Part shown: positions 54,501 to 60,735 of the stretch, one piece after another
Position numbering within the stretch: position 1 is the first letter of the stretch
Layout: each line of letters opens with the position of its first letter
From: Sympetrum striolatum
Taxonomy: Eukaryota; Arthropoda; Insecta; Odonata; Libellulidae
Assembly (NCBI GenBank): GCA_947579665.1
Contig: OX388347.1
Coordinates: 27,334,562 to 27,398,561 of the forward strand
Direction of reading: 5' to 3'
DNA: 64,000 nucleotides
Translations under genes and position numbers: made by a program
The notes under the pieces: model-generated
Seen by the model: only the letters and a program-made list of their open reading frames with translations
The model's database searches: none
Told to the model about the DNA's origin: nothing

Positions 54501-57500
54501 TCGATGAAGTCACCTCAATTAACTCTTACAGTAAAAAACAAATAGAGCTATTATTATATACAAAAACTCTCCAATCCGTTAATATCTAAATTGTTCAAAA
54601 TAACAAACCAACGGTTAAATTAATATATCGTTAATCACATTTTAACAGTGGAGAAGTATTATCACAAAAACTATTAGTATTCTGTAACATCTTCAATTGG
54701 TCAGCTTCTTAGATCACTCGATCAGCTACCAGAAACTTTTAATTTATCGGTCAATCCTAAGTTCATTATTAATAAGGCTATATTAGTAATCTGTGAGCCT
54801 ACAGTTTAAAAATTACGAGGGGGGATCACGCTTGGTTCTACTATATAGCATTGAGCATTTCTTTAATATTTGTTCCTCCTTATAAAACGAAATGTTTTCA
54901 TGTGTGCGCTAGGAATTTTTTATTTCATTTCCGTATGTTCTACGTACTCAAAGTAAGTAGTTATTAACTACTTTCTAACATTTAGGTCTGACGGCTGTTT
55001 CTGACAGCAAAGGAAACTGGCTTCCAATTTTAGCGACAAAACATATCAAAGTGCTTCACTTCTTTCTGCACGAACACAACATACGCGCTATGCTTCTTCA
55101 CCGTTTTTTTCTATTTCTTGCAGTAAAAATGAGTCCTTTCACGGCCTTCGAGAGACTCTTCTACGCCATATTCGGAATGACGGAAGTGAATTCTCTCAAA
55201 GTGGAGAAGGAGCAGCCCGATTGGACCATTACGCTATTCAAGATCGTCTTCGGCATCTACATGGTGGTCTCAGTTGTCGTTCTCATCAATCTCCTCATTG
55301 CTATGATGAGTGACACTTACCAAAGGATTCAGGTTAGTTCATCGATCAGAGATGCTCCTTAATTAGTTAATGCTGGTGAACTAACGCCACCTTTTGCGGA
55401 AACCAATAACTATAATTATGCAACTACACTCCGTAATAAATTAGAATGAAAATTTATGGATATGATTTATATATATCCAGTATAAATGTCATTTGTTATT
55501 GAAGTCATTTCACGTAAGTTCGCCGATAGTAAGCCCCATTAACAAGAAACTTCTACTCTCTACTCGTGTCGATCACTAATAGAACTATAGATCAACAGGA
55601 TACTCTTCTTGCAGGTAAATGTGCGCTATCTCCTCCCCGAGTGTTTACCTTAATGGTGAAGTTAAATAAATTGTTATAACTAAGCAAAACTCTGTTGTGG
55701 TTGGCTGAGTTTCAGTGAGTCGTAAATATGTACTTGTGTTCATGGGGCTGAGTCGCGAATATGTATTTTTGTTCATGGAGTGGGATACTATATTTCAGTA
55801 AATGTTTGATTATGTACGTCTTACACTCTGTGAGATATTTCCGATGGGTTTCCTTCCCTCCTTAGACAAATGCCTTACAGAGGGTGTGTTTTCTCTCTAA
55901 TTTTTAATGTATAATCAGAACTGGGCTATAATTTAATTAATATGTAATTGAATATTTAATTGAATATTTAATTGAATATTTAAATTAATATGTACGCCTA
56001 TATGTATATATTCACGGAGAAATGTGTATAAAACGACTCCTGATGATTTATCTACTTGTGGTGATTGTCATAATAATTACGATAAATCAGGTCATTGGGG
56101 CTGTATACGCTCATGCCATATGATACGCTCATAATAAACCTTCAAAACTAAAAATGTCTACCTATCATATATCAGTGGTTTACAAACTAACAACAAAACA
56201 ACTTTTGGTTTTTATCGCCAGTAGTCACGTGTGTGAACTTCAATAACTTCTATCTTTTTCTAATTCTTACATTCTTTGATCTTATCACGCCTTAATTTCC
56301 ATTTCCTTACTGTCCATTAATTTCTCCTTTGGATTTCACCAAGCGAAGGAGAGCAAAATATCATGACAAATTGTGGAAATGCTAAAATCCATAATAGTTT
56401 AAAGGTCAATTATGTTTCCCGCATATAGTATCTTCGCGGTTCTTAGCTTAAGCACCACTGATTTTTACGAAGCGAGTCCAAATATTAGATATTCGGGGAA
56501 ATTCGATTCAAGGAAAATTCCTTGAATATCAAGATTCGATATTCAAGGAAATAATTATCATATTATCTTTAAAATAATGATGTTACGTTCAGCTAAAATT
56601 CTAATTTTTCCATTAAAGGCTCAATCAGACGTGGAGTGGAAGTATGGACTGGCGAAATTGATCAGAAATATGCATAGAACAACAACTACTCCTTCTCCCC
56701 TCAATTTAGTGACGACTTGGTTGATGTACTTCCTCAGAACATGTCATCAGAAAGGTAAATTATCTTGTTTTTCAGTCACTCATGGAGTCGATGTCGCTTT
56801 ACTGCAACAGATAATTTCAATACATGTTTTGACCATCCACGCACGGCTTATTTACATGTATTTTCCCTCCGTAAAGAAACTGTCTTCGCCTTATCTAAAT
56901 CGGAAGCAAAACGATAAACTTTCCTGTTTGTCGAGTTTCTTAACATTATATCATTAATTTTTATCGTTCCATTTCCGCGTTCATCTCGCTTCCGCTTAGT
57001 GAAGAGCAAATCCCACAATTTCTCTCGGAGACGCACTAACGAGAGGAAGCTCAAAAACAAATGAGACATGCATTTCAAGATACGTGCTCGCTAAAACATC
57101 TTTCTTGGTAAACTTTAATCGTCTATGACAAAAGAAAATTTATTGGGTTTCCCAACGAAGTAATCGCTTTGCCTTCTATTAATACTCTTAAGCTAACAAA
57201 GTTATTCCTTCAAATTGGAAACAATGTGTAAGAAAGTTTCCGATCTCTAATATCGTCGACTTTTTGTTTGTAGCAAGTGACAGTAACGTAAAACTAGTGC
57301 ACATCAACTCAGATATTAATATTTCCTCATGTTTCACGCAAAATAATCTAGTGGGGAATAATTATACATTTTCTGCAGACATCTCAAGTCTGTGTATCAC
57401 TGGATTCTAATTTTTCACAACAAACACTTTTAACGCAACCATTGCAATCAGTATTATTTTAGATTGCAGGTGTACTAATTTCAGCAGCCATTCATAACCT

Positions 57501-59956
57501 CCTGCCTTCATTGACAAAGTTTTGTGAATTCAAAATTGAAATAAGCTAGAGTCCTAATTTTCAACGCATAATTCTAAATTTGGTATTTTTACGTGTCTAA
57601 CTAAGTAAGACGATGTCTAGTAATGAATGTCTTCTTATAGATTTTCAATTGTTGAATTTTTTTATTGTTTCAATTTCATTTTTATTCAAGTCCCTCTCTA
57701 TAACACTTGTTTTTCCCCCATACAAATTCAAGTATAACACTTCAATGTCGGACTGATAAATCAAACTAAACGAACAGAGTCAAAAATATTCTTTTTACTT
57801 TCGTTGGCCATGTACTCAAATACAGACGCAAGAGGCAATATTAGCTTCGCCTTTTCTTCTACAAATATCGCAAATTTAGCGGCTTTACATCTGATCCAGT
57901 TAGCCTGATACACAAGTAAAGGAAGAATAAATATGCTTATGAATAACTAAAGCCAAGCTCACCTAATTCCGCTTGTAAGTGTAAGGAACTTATTCATTTA
58001 TATCGAAAACTTTTCCCTGTGATTTGGCTGCAAGTGTGACTAACCTCGTAATATTCTATACGTAAAACTTCTAGTAGCTTCGACCTCAACATCTCATTTT
58101 TGCTTCATATGTTACTTCAACATACTCAAATTAATGGTTCCTTTATTTGCCTTATTTTTCTTGAATATATTTTAATTAAATCTCCACATCGAATTTTACT
58201 AATGATGATAATTATGCTCGAACTTATTAATATACTTACTCTTTATTTCTGCGATGGATTACATTCTGGTCAATTTGACTGTTATGATGACCAACATACG
58301 GTTAAGAAGCATGATCAAGCAATGAGTGAATTGCAGTGCTTAATAATTTTACAACTACATAATTCAAGACAAACCTTTGCGCTAAATAGAATATAAAACT
58401 CATTTCATTATTATCAAGTAATTCACTAATGTTATAACTATCAACGTGATACATAAAACATTAATTATTACCCTTGCATCTGATTTAACGGATGTAGTAG
58501 TATGCGAAATGAAAACTTGTTTGATGACCTTTTTGGGATTGGTGTTAATGAATAAGCGAATTTCTCCAAGAATTCGTCAATCTTATCCTCCGTATTGATG
58601 TAATATTTTTCTTCGAATTGCAGTGGTTCATCGAAAGCGACCAAGTTTGGTTCAAATGATGGGTCTTCAGCAGCGATCTAGATCAAGCGCGAGGACCAAA
58701 ATGGGTGCCAAGTGGCTCTCCAAAGTTAAGAAAGGACAGGTTGCACCCAAAGGTAAATATTTTATCACTCACTGTAACAGTTTCCTCCAACTGCCTTATC
58801 TTTGACTTCGAATCATGTGAAGGAATGTTATCACATGCGTGAAAGATTGTGTGCCTTACATAGTAGAATGAGATAGCATCATTTGCTTAGCATTGAAGCA
58901 CCTGAAGATAGATAAACTGAGAAAAAAATTCTTTCCATTTCTTTGAGAGTATCTAAGCAATAATCTTCTTTTGTAAATTAGTAGCAAACCTCCATTAGGA
59001 GGAGGGTTAGTTAAATCTCCATGAGTATACTCTACTATTATTTAAAAACTATGTTTTTTAAGGCCCATATATTTAACAGGACTAATTACTGATTTATGAA
59101 TAATTAATTTATGATTAAAGAACCCATTAATTGAGATATTACGGATAATAAAGGGAATTAATGAGTAAAAGATAAAAAACTGTAATAAAATTAGGCCGTG
59201 AGAATGACATATAATACCTCTTTGGTATTAACTATTGAAGAGAATTCTCATTATACAATACCTTACGTAAGAATTATACATAGGTAGTGCACAAGTGGTC
59301 TTTCTTGTGCATATAGTATAAAACATATCTCAAATGCCGAAATATATTGCAGTGCATATTTCATTTTCTTGACATCACCTAATATGTATACATGATGCTC
59401 ATTTACAATAAATTGCACATAAAGTATATGTACCATATATTTAAAAGCCATAAGCAAATAAATTAGAGGAATAATTCGTCGCATTTTTATAGTTTAATTT
59501 ATAAATAAATGGAGAGGAGGATAATTTTAAACATATTAATTTCGAACATCGGTAACAAATATATAGATTGTTAAAAAAAATCATTATTTTACATAACGTA
59601 AGGCTTTTCCCGCTCTGTGGTCATTACAACATTCTTCTTTTTCTCCTAGTGCATTGCAACATTTTAATATGTAATTCAATTTGTCCGCAGATTCTGTCGG
59701 ACTCAGCGTGGTTCACCTGAGCCCTCTTGGCTCTCAGCTGAGCTTCAACAACAGCCAAAGGATAGAGAACGTGGCCGACTGGGAGGCGATTGCGAAGAAG
59801 TACCGTCAGTTGATGGGAGAAGATGTGGAGCATGATAAGACTCCTAGTCCGACCCGTGGTCAGTCGTCGGGCAATCAACCGGGCTCCGCGACGAGCAGGT
59901 CCAGTCGACCGGCGAGGTCCGACGCCAACGCAAATTCCATGGGAAATTCCACGTAG
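3300..59956 (+). CDS. nompC: NompC/TRPN mechanosensitive channel, 3' part of gene (14 exons)
   Basis: Fourteen exons (3300-3500, 8205-8411, 12839-12983, 15938-16137, 17436-17633, 22207-22413, 32560-32691, 33777-33983, 49635-49967, 53166-53514, 55124-55332, 56619-56754, 58624-58752, 59691-59956) join without a frame break into 972 codons plus TAG. All introns are GT-AG and the phases match at every junction. The order is about 11 ankyrin repeats, a helical linker, seven hydrophobic segments (pre-S1 and S1-S6), a TRP domain and a cytoplasmic tail, which is the layout of TRPN channels. In flies NompC is a cation channel of ciliated mechanosensory neurons, and its ankyrin spring tethers it to microtubules. 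Fly NompC is about 1,600 residues with 29 repeats, so roughly the first 650-700 residues and the promoter lie upstream. Identification rests on recognising the protein by eye; no search was run. Confidence 0.95.
6529..6559. repeat. 31-bp near-perfect palindrome
   Basis: ATCACTAGTTAATTA and its exact reverse complement flank one central A, giving 15-bp perfect arms. It lies in an intron. No flanking duplication was found and no function is apparent. Confidence 0.85.
7483..7622 (+). mobile_element. tRNA-derived SINE, second subfamily, with 11-bp target-site duplication
   Basis: The body spans 7494-7611 (118 bp) between perfect copies of TGAATTAATAA (7483-7493 and 7612-7622). The head has AGCCCTC pairing with GAGGGCC-type sequence near 7563, and a B-box-like GGTTCAATTCC at 7548-7558. 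The tail (GTGAAAAACCTTGGGAAGC) resembles the tail of the copy at 1544. Sequence difference from that copy suggests an older or separate subfamily. Confidence 0.82.
8205..8411 (+). CDS. nompC: nompC exon: two ankyrin repeats
   Basis: The exon is 207 bp, phase 0 to 0, with acceptor TTTTCTCTTACAG and donor AAG|GTAAGG. It encodes residues 68-136. The first repeat reads DGNTCAHIAAMQGSV, the second TEATPLQLAAEGGHAEVV. Both are strongly NompC-like, including EELMKFDR and RAGASC. Translation begins in frame at the acceptor with GAC GGG AAT; the internal ATG at 8235 is not a start codon. It joins the next exon as ..DENK + AGFTAVH. Confidence 0.95.
8940..9045 (-). repeat. Diverged dispersed repeat, copy 2 (inverted)
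   Basis: The reverse complement aligns by eye with 1711-1800: GTCCGGTTTGGAACCTCA, then an AT-rich stretch, then GGGAATGAGG. The copies are 7 kb apart and in opposite orientation. No terminal structure was found. Confidence 0.4.
10570..10760 (-). mobile_element. tRNA-derived SINE of a different family, minus strand
   Basis: Read on the minus strand, the head contains GTGGTTAGCGTG (A-box-like) and GGTTTGAATCCC (B-box-like). A unique middle and an ATAAATAAATAAAA tail follow at the low-coordinate end. The order of tRNA-like head, body and A-rich tail is that of a SINE. Its sequence and tail differ from the TAC-tailed family at 1544. No clear target-site duplication was found. Confidence 0.65.
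10801..10995 (+). mobile_element. Non-LTR retrotransposon 3' end (LINE fragment)
   Basis: The stretch reads as a decayed C-terminus of a LINE reverse transcriptase. It begins VKTVIEGRIPGKNRG, and after frame shifts DIMGLT and KEMKKRALNRGF are visible, resembling the arthropod LINE ending TVIEGRxxGKRxRGR..W..xIMGLT..ExKRxAxxR. It is followed by a short hairpin (CCTACCGAAAGGTAG) and an ATGATGATGATT tail, the usual simple-repeat 3' end. It contains in-frame stops and is inactive. The clade is not determined. Confidence 0.7.
12839..12983 (+). CDS. nompC: nompC exon: one and a half ankyrin repeats
   Basis: The exon is 145 bp, phase 0 to 1. It encodes residues 137-184 and the first base of codon 185. 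The repeat AGFTAVHMAARNGHGPVL is followed by the first half of LGVTALHVAAYFGQA. The acceptor is CTGCTCCACCGAAG and the donor CAG|GTGCGT. The frame is open for 330 bases upstream, but family homology starts at AGF, fixing the acceptor at 12838. Unlike the two-repeat exons, this one is cut inside a repeat and finishes in the next exon. Confidence 0.92.
12984..15937 (+). other. nompC: nompC intron, 3.0 kb
   Basis: The sequence is AT-rich with no gene or clear mobile element. Around 13990-14170 the word TCACACGTGAC and several GTGAC/GTCA words cluster, possibly by chance. Pyrimidine-rich short ORFs (14272, 14688) are low complexity. Confidence 0.88.
15938..16137 (+). CDS. nompC: nompC exon: ankyrin repeats with inserted loop
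   Basis: The exon is 200 bp, phase 1 to 0. It completes codon 185 (G|AT, Asp) and encodes residues 186-251. The acceptor is TTTCGTTCCAG and the donor AAC|GTGAGT. It finishes the repeat begun in the previous exon (TVRELLQHIPG), adds a longer Pro/Ser-rich loop (SDPPSGASLIPELAQE), then holds a full repeat SGMTPLHLAAFSGNEGVV. NompC is known to have an expanded loop at this point. The two exons together make 115 codons. Confidence 0.94.
16138..17435 (+). other. nompC: nompC intron, 1.3 kb, with tandem duplication
   Basis: The main feature is the 133-bp tandem duplication at 16931-17195. The first 350 bases are GC-richer, and several short overlapping ORFs there (16243-16589) have no recognisable product. 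Confidence 0.9.
16931..17195 (+). repeat. 133-bp tandem duplication
   Basis: Two adjacent copies start at TGATCTCATATTTAATATCA (16931 and 17064) and both end with TTTCAGAGCTATCAAACT. They differ at a modest number of sites, so the duplication is local and moderately old. No mobile-element ends are visible. Confidence 0.9.
17436..17633 (+). CDS. nompC: nompC exon: two ankyrin repeats
   Basis: The exon is 198 bp, phase 0 to 0, with acceptor TTTCTTTGGAACAG and donor AAG|GTGAGG. It encodes residues 252-317. The first repeat reads GYNPVHLACFGGHITVLG, the second HGKTGLHIAATHGHYQMVE and ends GGEINATDK. It contains exactly two repeat units, 33 residues each. Confidence 0.95.
17634..22206 (+). other. 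nompC: nompC intron, 4.6 kb
   Basis: The sequence is AT-rich. A 20-bp near-identical pair (GAATAGATCcAAGTTCCATT and its one-mismatch copy) lies at about 19059 and 19679. ORFs at 19217-19441 and 21619-21861 show no recognisable protein. No mobile element was identified. Confidence 0.88.
22207..22413 (+). CDS. nompC: nompC exon: last two ankyrin repeats
   Basis: The exon is 207 bp, phase 0 to 0, with acceptor TTCCTCTCCTATAG and donor AGG|GTAAGC. It encodes residues 318-386. Repeats NGWTPLHCAARAGFGHVV and YGRPPIWFAASEGHNDVL are followed by GKEHDTYMLMEDKR. The last repeat has PIWFAA in place of PLHLAA, as in the C-terminal capping repeat of NompC. By comparison with the 29-repeat fly protein these would be repeats 28 and 29. 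Confidence 0.95.
22774..22827 (+). repeat. 27-bp perfect tandem duplication
   Basis: Two immediately adjacent identical copies (22774-22800 and 22801-22827) begin TCTTAGTCTATTGCC. They are perfect, so recent. Confidence 0.93.
25609..25689. mobile_element. 77-bp Tc1/mariner-type MITE with TA duplication
   Basis: A 77-bp element (25611-25687) is bounded by TA on both sides. Its terminal inverted repeats start CAGTCCTGGCC at the left, with CTGGCCAAAATTAACGCAGC matching the right end exactly in reverse complement; only the outermost bases differ slightly. CAGTnCTGGCCAAAA is the familiar Tc1-like terminus and TA is the Tc1/mariner target. The whole element is little more than two termini around a 23-bp spacer with no coding capacity, so it would need a transposase in trans. 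Confidence 0.88.
29961..30072. repeat. Inverted repeat with internal hairpin and GAAAC core
   Basis: Arms of about 41 bp (29961-30001 and 30032-30072) match with about four mismatches and end CCATCGTAATTAAACACT / its complement. Between them is a second hairpin, TTTCGTCAAC-TT-GTTGACGAAA, followed by CTGGTCGTT. The order stem, GAAAC(T/C)GGTCGTT, AT-rich stretch, TGGAAnTT, AAGTG.TT matches the right arm of the palindrome at 50550-50686. These two are therefore relatives. Confidence 0.7.
32560..32691 (+). CDS. nompC: nompC exon: linker after ankyrin domain
   Basis: The exon is 132 bp, phase 0 to 0, with acceptor TTTAATTTCAG and donor AAG|GTGAGA. It encodes residues 387-430, from FVYDLMVCSKNSKN through EYFVLVSPAPVDTAAKLS to NLSTK. 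This is the conserved start of the NompC linker between the ankyrin spring and the channel. SPAPVDTAAKLS is characteristic. The next exon continues directly with EKERAKDL. Confidence 0.94.
32692..33776 (+). other. nompC: nompC intron, 1.1 kb
   Basis: AT-rich, with nothing recognised. Short ORFs on both strands at 33362-33752 overlap each other and are not supported as genes. Confidence 0.88.
33777..33983 (+). CDS. nompC: nompC exon: helical linker domain
   Basis: The exon is 207 bp, phase 0 to 0, with acceptor TGTCATTTCAG and donor CAG|GTACGA. It encodes residues 431-499, beginning EKERAKDLISAGKMCE and ending ENEQKEVIAHTVVQRYLQ. It matches the NompC linker helices that couple the ankyrin spring to the TRP helix beneath the membrane. 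Alanine- and leucine-rich segments (MATELLALAAGADSAG) fit the alpha-helical linker. Confidence 0.95.
36947..37110 (+). repeat. Dispersed GGAAAACGCCC-type repeat, copy A
   Basis: It opens GTGGAAATAGAAAG, passes a GGAGCAAATAAAAAAC block, then GGAAAACGCCCTCAAGG, GAAGGGGGT, GAAAAACCTGCGAAATGTG and TAGGAAAG. The same succession of blocks occurs at 41216-41370. The family is not recognised. Confidence 0.6.
38031..38500 (-). pseudogene. Non-LTR retrotransposon ORF1 fragment (minus strand)
   Basis: The minus-strand frame at 38031-38297 reads RRKRYNLVRRGKGGG, then KQIEDEWRILVNEIL, GVRIKSFDRAYIGG and FEKLRNSRR. This order (RRxNLV.RG, acidic helix, VNEIL, ERAYRIG-like, then K..NFEKLRNSRR) resembles the RNA-binding domain of LINE ORF1 proteins. 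The upstream part to about 38500 is AG-rich on this strand and broken by stops. It is a decayed fragment. The overlapping 163-codon plus-strand ORF is a shadow of this pyrimidine-rich strand. Assignment is by motif resemblance only. Confidence 0.5.
39250..39345 (+). mobile_element. Decayed copy of the tRNA-derived SINE
   Basis: GAGGCTCTTGAACAGCCAAGTGGGCAG-like head, B-box-like GGGTTCGTTTTCC, GGTGGGAGCC, then TGCGTGAAATGGCATAAG in place of the family's TGCGAAATGACCTAAG. Head, B box and tail keep the order seen at 1544-1670. No duplication of flanks was found. Confidence 0.65.
39968..40055 (-). mobile_element. Possible tRNA-like SINE head, minus strand
   Basis: On the minus strand the stretch contains CTCGGCAAGAAAGCTAAATG and then GGGCTCAAGTCCCGG, resembling A and B boxes at tRNA-like spacing. 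No tail or flanking duplication was seen. Confidence 0.3.
41216..41370 (+). repeat. Dispersed GGAAAACGCCC-type repeat, copy B
   Basis: TGTGGAAATAGAGAG, GGATCAAATAAAAAACTT, AGGAAAACGTCC, AGAAGAGGAGG, AAAAACCTGTAAAATGTG and TAGGAAAGG follow the same order as copy A at 36947. Confidence 0.6.
41868..41925 (-). repeat. Dispersed GGAAAACGCCC-type repeat, core only, inverted
   Basis: The reverse complement reads GCGGGAAAACACCCACAG, AGAAGGGGGTTGG and AAAAACCCGCGAAAACAC. It aligns with the centre of copies A and B. Confidence 0.55.
42901..42936 (-). repeat. Hammerhead-like core motif, downstream of a Penelope-like remnant
   Basis: On the minus strand GACGATGG (42929-42936) is followed by a short spacer and GCCGAAACC (42911-42919), then AGTTGTCC. 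GATG(A/G), a short stem, then CGAAAC is the layout of a hammerhead ribozyme core, which is known from the terminal repeats of Penelope-like elements. The core is imperfect and activity is doubtful. It lies about 750 bp downstream, on the same strand, of the GIY-YIG remnant at 43690-44101, where a Penelope 3' end would be expected. Confidence 0.45.
43690..44101 (-). pseudogene. Penelope-like retroelement remnant: linker and GIY-YIG endonuclease start
   Basis: The minus strand first reads RRVLEKLTVIRDRDIW and CFTPYAIHLLQS, resembling the segment between reverse transcriptase and endonuclease of Penelope-like elements, ending at DPGFEIKL. One frame shift later NCDDCDAIYIGQSSRNL follows (43808-43845). 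This is the GIY-YIG core with the paired cysteines usual in these elements. HLSNHQLENSYF-like residues follow near 43705-43752. Stops and shifts make it inactive. The reverse transcriptase was not found. Confidence 0.65.
44940..45065 (+). repeat. Dispersed GGAAAACGCCC-type repeat, copy C
   Basis: AGGAAAACATCCC, AGAAGAGGGTGTG and AAAAACTTACGC follow the core order of copies A and B. The downstream words ACTTACG..GATCACTGATAGAA recur near 48315, hinting at another decayed copy. Confidence 0.45.
46446..46489. repeat. Perfect 18-bp inverted repeat (hairpin)
   Basis: AATGCATGAAAATATGCC (46446-46463) and its exact complement (46472-46489) flank an 8-base loop. It may be a remnant of a mobile-element terminus; no flanking duplication was seen. 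Confidence 0.88.
47207..47220 (+). repeat. Minimal GATGG..CCGAAAC motif
   Basis: GATGGCTCCGAAAC repeats the pattern seen at 42911-42936 (minus) and 50611-50629. The stem here would be only two pairs, so no ribozyme fold is claimed. It probably marks another decayed terminal repeat. Confidence 0.35.
49635..49967 (+). CDS. nompC: nompC exon: pre-S1, S1 and S2
   Basis: The exon is 333 bp, phase 0 to 0, with acceptor TTTATATATTTCAG and donor AAG|GTAAGA. It encodes residues 500-610. ELWRGNLNWPAWRIF leads into a hydrophobic pre-S1 elbow (VLFLFFLVCPPVWVWF). S1 follows (FMSYLTSHIYLMLLLSLVGI), then S2 (WALLVWFSGLLLSELTN) and the conserved NPSDKSGLG loop. The antisense ORF over this exon (49470-50036) is a shadow of its GC-rich codons. 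Confidence 0.96.
50550..50686. repeat. Perfect 59-bp inverted repeat around a hammerhead-like loop
   Basis: The arms 50550-50608 and 50628-50686 are exact reverse complements over 59 bp. The 19-base centre, AGGATGGCGTTAGCCGAAA, holds GGC/GCC that can pair around GTTA, giving GATGG-stem-CCGAAA, the half core of a hammerhead. The right arm resembles the inverted repeat at 29961-30072. Perfect arms point to a recent insertion or recent formation. Confidence 0.9.
51010..51137 (-). mobile_element. tRNA-derived SINE, 5'-truncated, 11-bp target-site duplication
   Basis: Minus-strand copy (body 51021-51126) of the family at 1544. It starts inside the head at TTTGCCTTTGGTGAAAGCG, keeps the B box GGTTCGAATCC and has the same tail, GCGAAATGACCTAAGC.., ending in (TAC)n. 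TTCTGTCTGTT flanks it at 51010-51020 and 51127-51137. The missing 5' part is the usual result of incomplete reverse transcription. Confidence 0.88.
51921..52327. mobile_element. Foldback element made of short GGTCGA units, with 7-bp flanking repeat
   Basis: The element (51928-52320) is a long inverted repeat. The left arm is a run of GGTCGA-headed units of roughly 15-16 bp (GGTCGACGCCAATA, GGTCGACAGCAAATA and variants), and the right arm is their reverse complement in the mirrored order. The outer ~100 bp of the arms match closely; the centre has diverged. CTTTACT lies immediately outside both ends (51921-51927 and 52321-52327). No coding capacity. It has the structure of a foldback-type DNA transposon or MITE; the superfamily is not identified. 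Confidence 0.8.
53166..53514 (+). CDS. nompC: nompC exon: S3, S4 and S5
   Basis: The exon is 349 bp, phase 0 to 1, with acceptor TTTGTGTCCATTTAG and donor GAAC|GTAAGT. It encodes residues 611-726 plus one base. Three hydrophobic segments are visible: S3 (IAVLGFGVLGVALHLLGL), S4 (LRNQLLAIAFLLSCVQIL) and S5 (FTVVLSIFIFGFSMHVVAL). Between S4 and S5 is FLSFHHLFGPWAIIIGDL, the strongly conserved S4-S5 linker of NompC. The exon ends in a short charged outer-pore loop (PFAEETKQKKPVVQSG). Confidence 0.95.
53515..55123 (+). other. nompC: nompC intron, 1.6 kb
   Basis: AT-rich, no mobile element recognised. No alternative pore exon was found between the S5 exon and the S6 exon. Confidence 0.85.
55124..55332 (+). 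CDS. nompC: nompC exon: pore helix, filter and S6
   Basis: The exon is 209 bp, phase 1 to 0, with acceptor CTATTTCTTGCAG and donor CAG|GTTAGT. It completes codon 727 (C|TA) and encodes residues 728-796. KMSPFTAFERLFYAIFGMTE is the pore helix and filter. A charged outer loop follows (VNSLKVEKEQPDW), then S6 (FKIVFGIYMVVSVVVLINLL) and the inner-gate motif IAMMSDTYQRIQ. The frame is open 73 bases upstream of the acceptor, but family homology starts at KM. Confidence 0.95.
55333..56618 (+). other. nompC: nompC intron, 1.3 kb
   Basis: AT-rich. A short tandem run of TGAATATTTAAT units lies at about 55950-55985. The stretch at 55825-55870 resembles the reverse complement of 43265-43305 (GGTGGGTTCCCCTCCC-like), possibly another decayed repeat. 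No exon or gene. Confidence 0.85.
56619..56754 (+). CDS. nompC: nompC exon: TRP domain
   Basis: The exon is 136 bp, phase 0 to 1, with acceptor TTTTTCCATTAAAG and donor AAAG|GTAAAT. It encodes residues 797-841 plus one base. AQSDVEWKYGLAKLIRNMHR is the TRP helix that runs under the membrane after S6, followed by TTTTPSPLNLVTTWLMYF. The frame runs on to 56957 past the donor, but the family homology stops at the splice site. Confidence 0.94.
56755..58623 (+). other. nompC: nompC intron, 1.9 kb
   Basis: AT-rich, nothing recognised. An ORF at 58100-58396 encodes a hydrophobic low-complexity sequence and is not supported. Confidence 0.85.
58624..58752 (+). CDS. nompC: nompC exon: basic C-terminal segment
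   Basis: The exon is 129 bp, phase 1 to 1, with acceptor TTTTCTTCGAATTGCAG and donor AAAG|GTAAAT. It completes codon 842 (Val) and encodes residues 843-884. HRKRPSLVQMMGLQQRS and TKMGAKWLSKVKKGQ are conserved in NompC and very basic. The segment follows the TRP domain in the cytoplasm. Confidence 0.93.
58753..59690 (+). other. nompC: nompC intron, 0.9 kb
   Basis: AT-rich, nothing recognised. Confidence 0.88.
59691..59956 (+). CDS. nompC: nompC last coding exon
   Basis: The exon is coding from the acceptor TTTGTCCGCAG at 59690 to TAG at 59954-59956. It completes codon 885 (G|AT, Asp) and encodes residues 886-972. HLSPLGSQLSFNNSQRIENV and DWEAIAKKYRQLMG are conserved NompC C-terminal motifs. 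The final 45 or so residues are rich in Ser, Pro, Asn and Arg, look disordered and are probably lineage-specific. The protein ends SMGNST. Confidence 0.94.
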
Positions 59957-60735
59957 CAAAAGTAGTGGCCGTGGTGGTGGACATTGCTAGGGAGTCAATC
60001 AATCACCACGCCACTGAAGTTAATCCGCCTCGCTGGCGCCATTTTATAGATATTATTGGACTTTCCGTGTAAAACGAGTTCACACCATGTACAACAGAAA
60101 CGCCGAAGACTGCTGGATTTTGCATGAAAAGGAGTGTGTGCCTGTGAAGCGTAAAATGTTCTGCCAATTTCGATTTAAATCTTCGCATGTGAAATGGTCT
60201 CGCAGTCACCACAAATTGCTTTCGTTGAAACTTGTCCCGTACACTATTTTGGAGCTTGTTTGATTTTTTCATATTACTGTTATTTGACCATATTCGGGAT
60301 TTTTTATTGCCAAAATATTTGCAAATTTCATATTCTTCCTTACAAAGATGTATTTTTGGTAGATTGATGTTGGGTTTAACTATATCTTCATACCCGAATG
60401 GCAATAAAAAAGCAAGCATCACGAGAAAAATTTACCTGAAGAGGTGGTAGAATTTTAATAATTATCTTGCTAAATTATTCTCTCTTTGAGTCTCTTTCGA
60501 CGAAAGTAATTTACTGACTGAGAGACTGACTGAACAAGAGACTAAAAAAATTGTGAATCTGTTATTGGGTCTTAATTAACAGAACGTATTACGCTCAAGT
60601 GCAATCCATGGAAATCTTCCTCTCTGCATTCCCTCGTCTCTTTTCCCCCACGTGAAGCATCGCTTTTGCGGCCATCGGCCATTTTCTGTGCCAACGTTTT
60701 ACAGTGTACAAATAAACAATTTCAACTGTCGTCGA
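59957..60735 (+). other. nompC: nompC 3' UTR
   Basis: The stretch after the stop has no supported ORF on the sense strand. AATAAA occurs at 60403 and at 60711-60716; the second, preceded by TGTACA, is the more likely polyadenylation signal and puts cleavage near 60730. A 139-codon antisense ORF (60003-60422) is considered chance. Confidence 0.6.
60711..60716 (+). terminator. nompC: Probable polyadenylation signal of nompC
   Basis: AATAAA, 755 bp after the stop, with TGTA just upstream. An alternative AATAAA lies at 60403-60408. Confidence 0.5.

Noticed and set aside
53515..56618. Alternative or duplicated pore exon
   Set aside because: Alternative pore-region exons were considered, but no second sequence resembling the S6 exon was found in either neighbouring intron.
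60003..60422. 139-codon antisense ORF in the 3' UTR
   Set aside because: No recognisable domain and no promoter or splice context. Likely chance.
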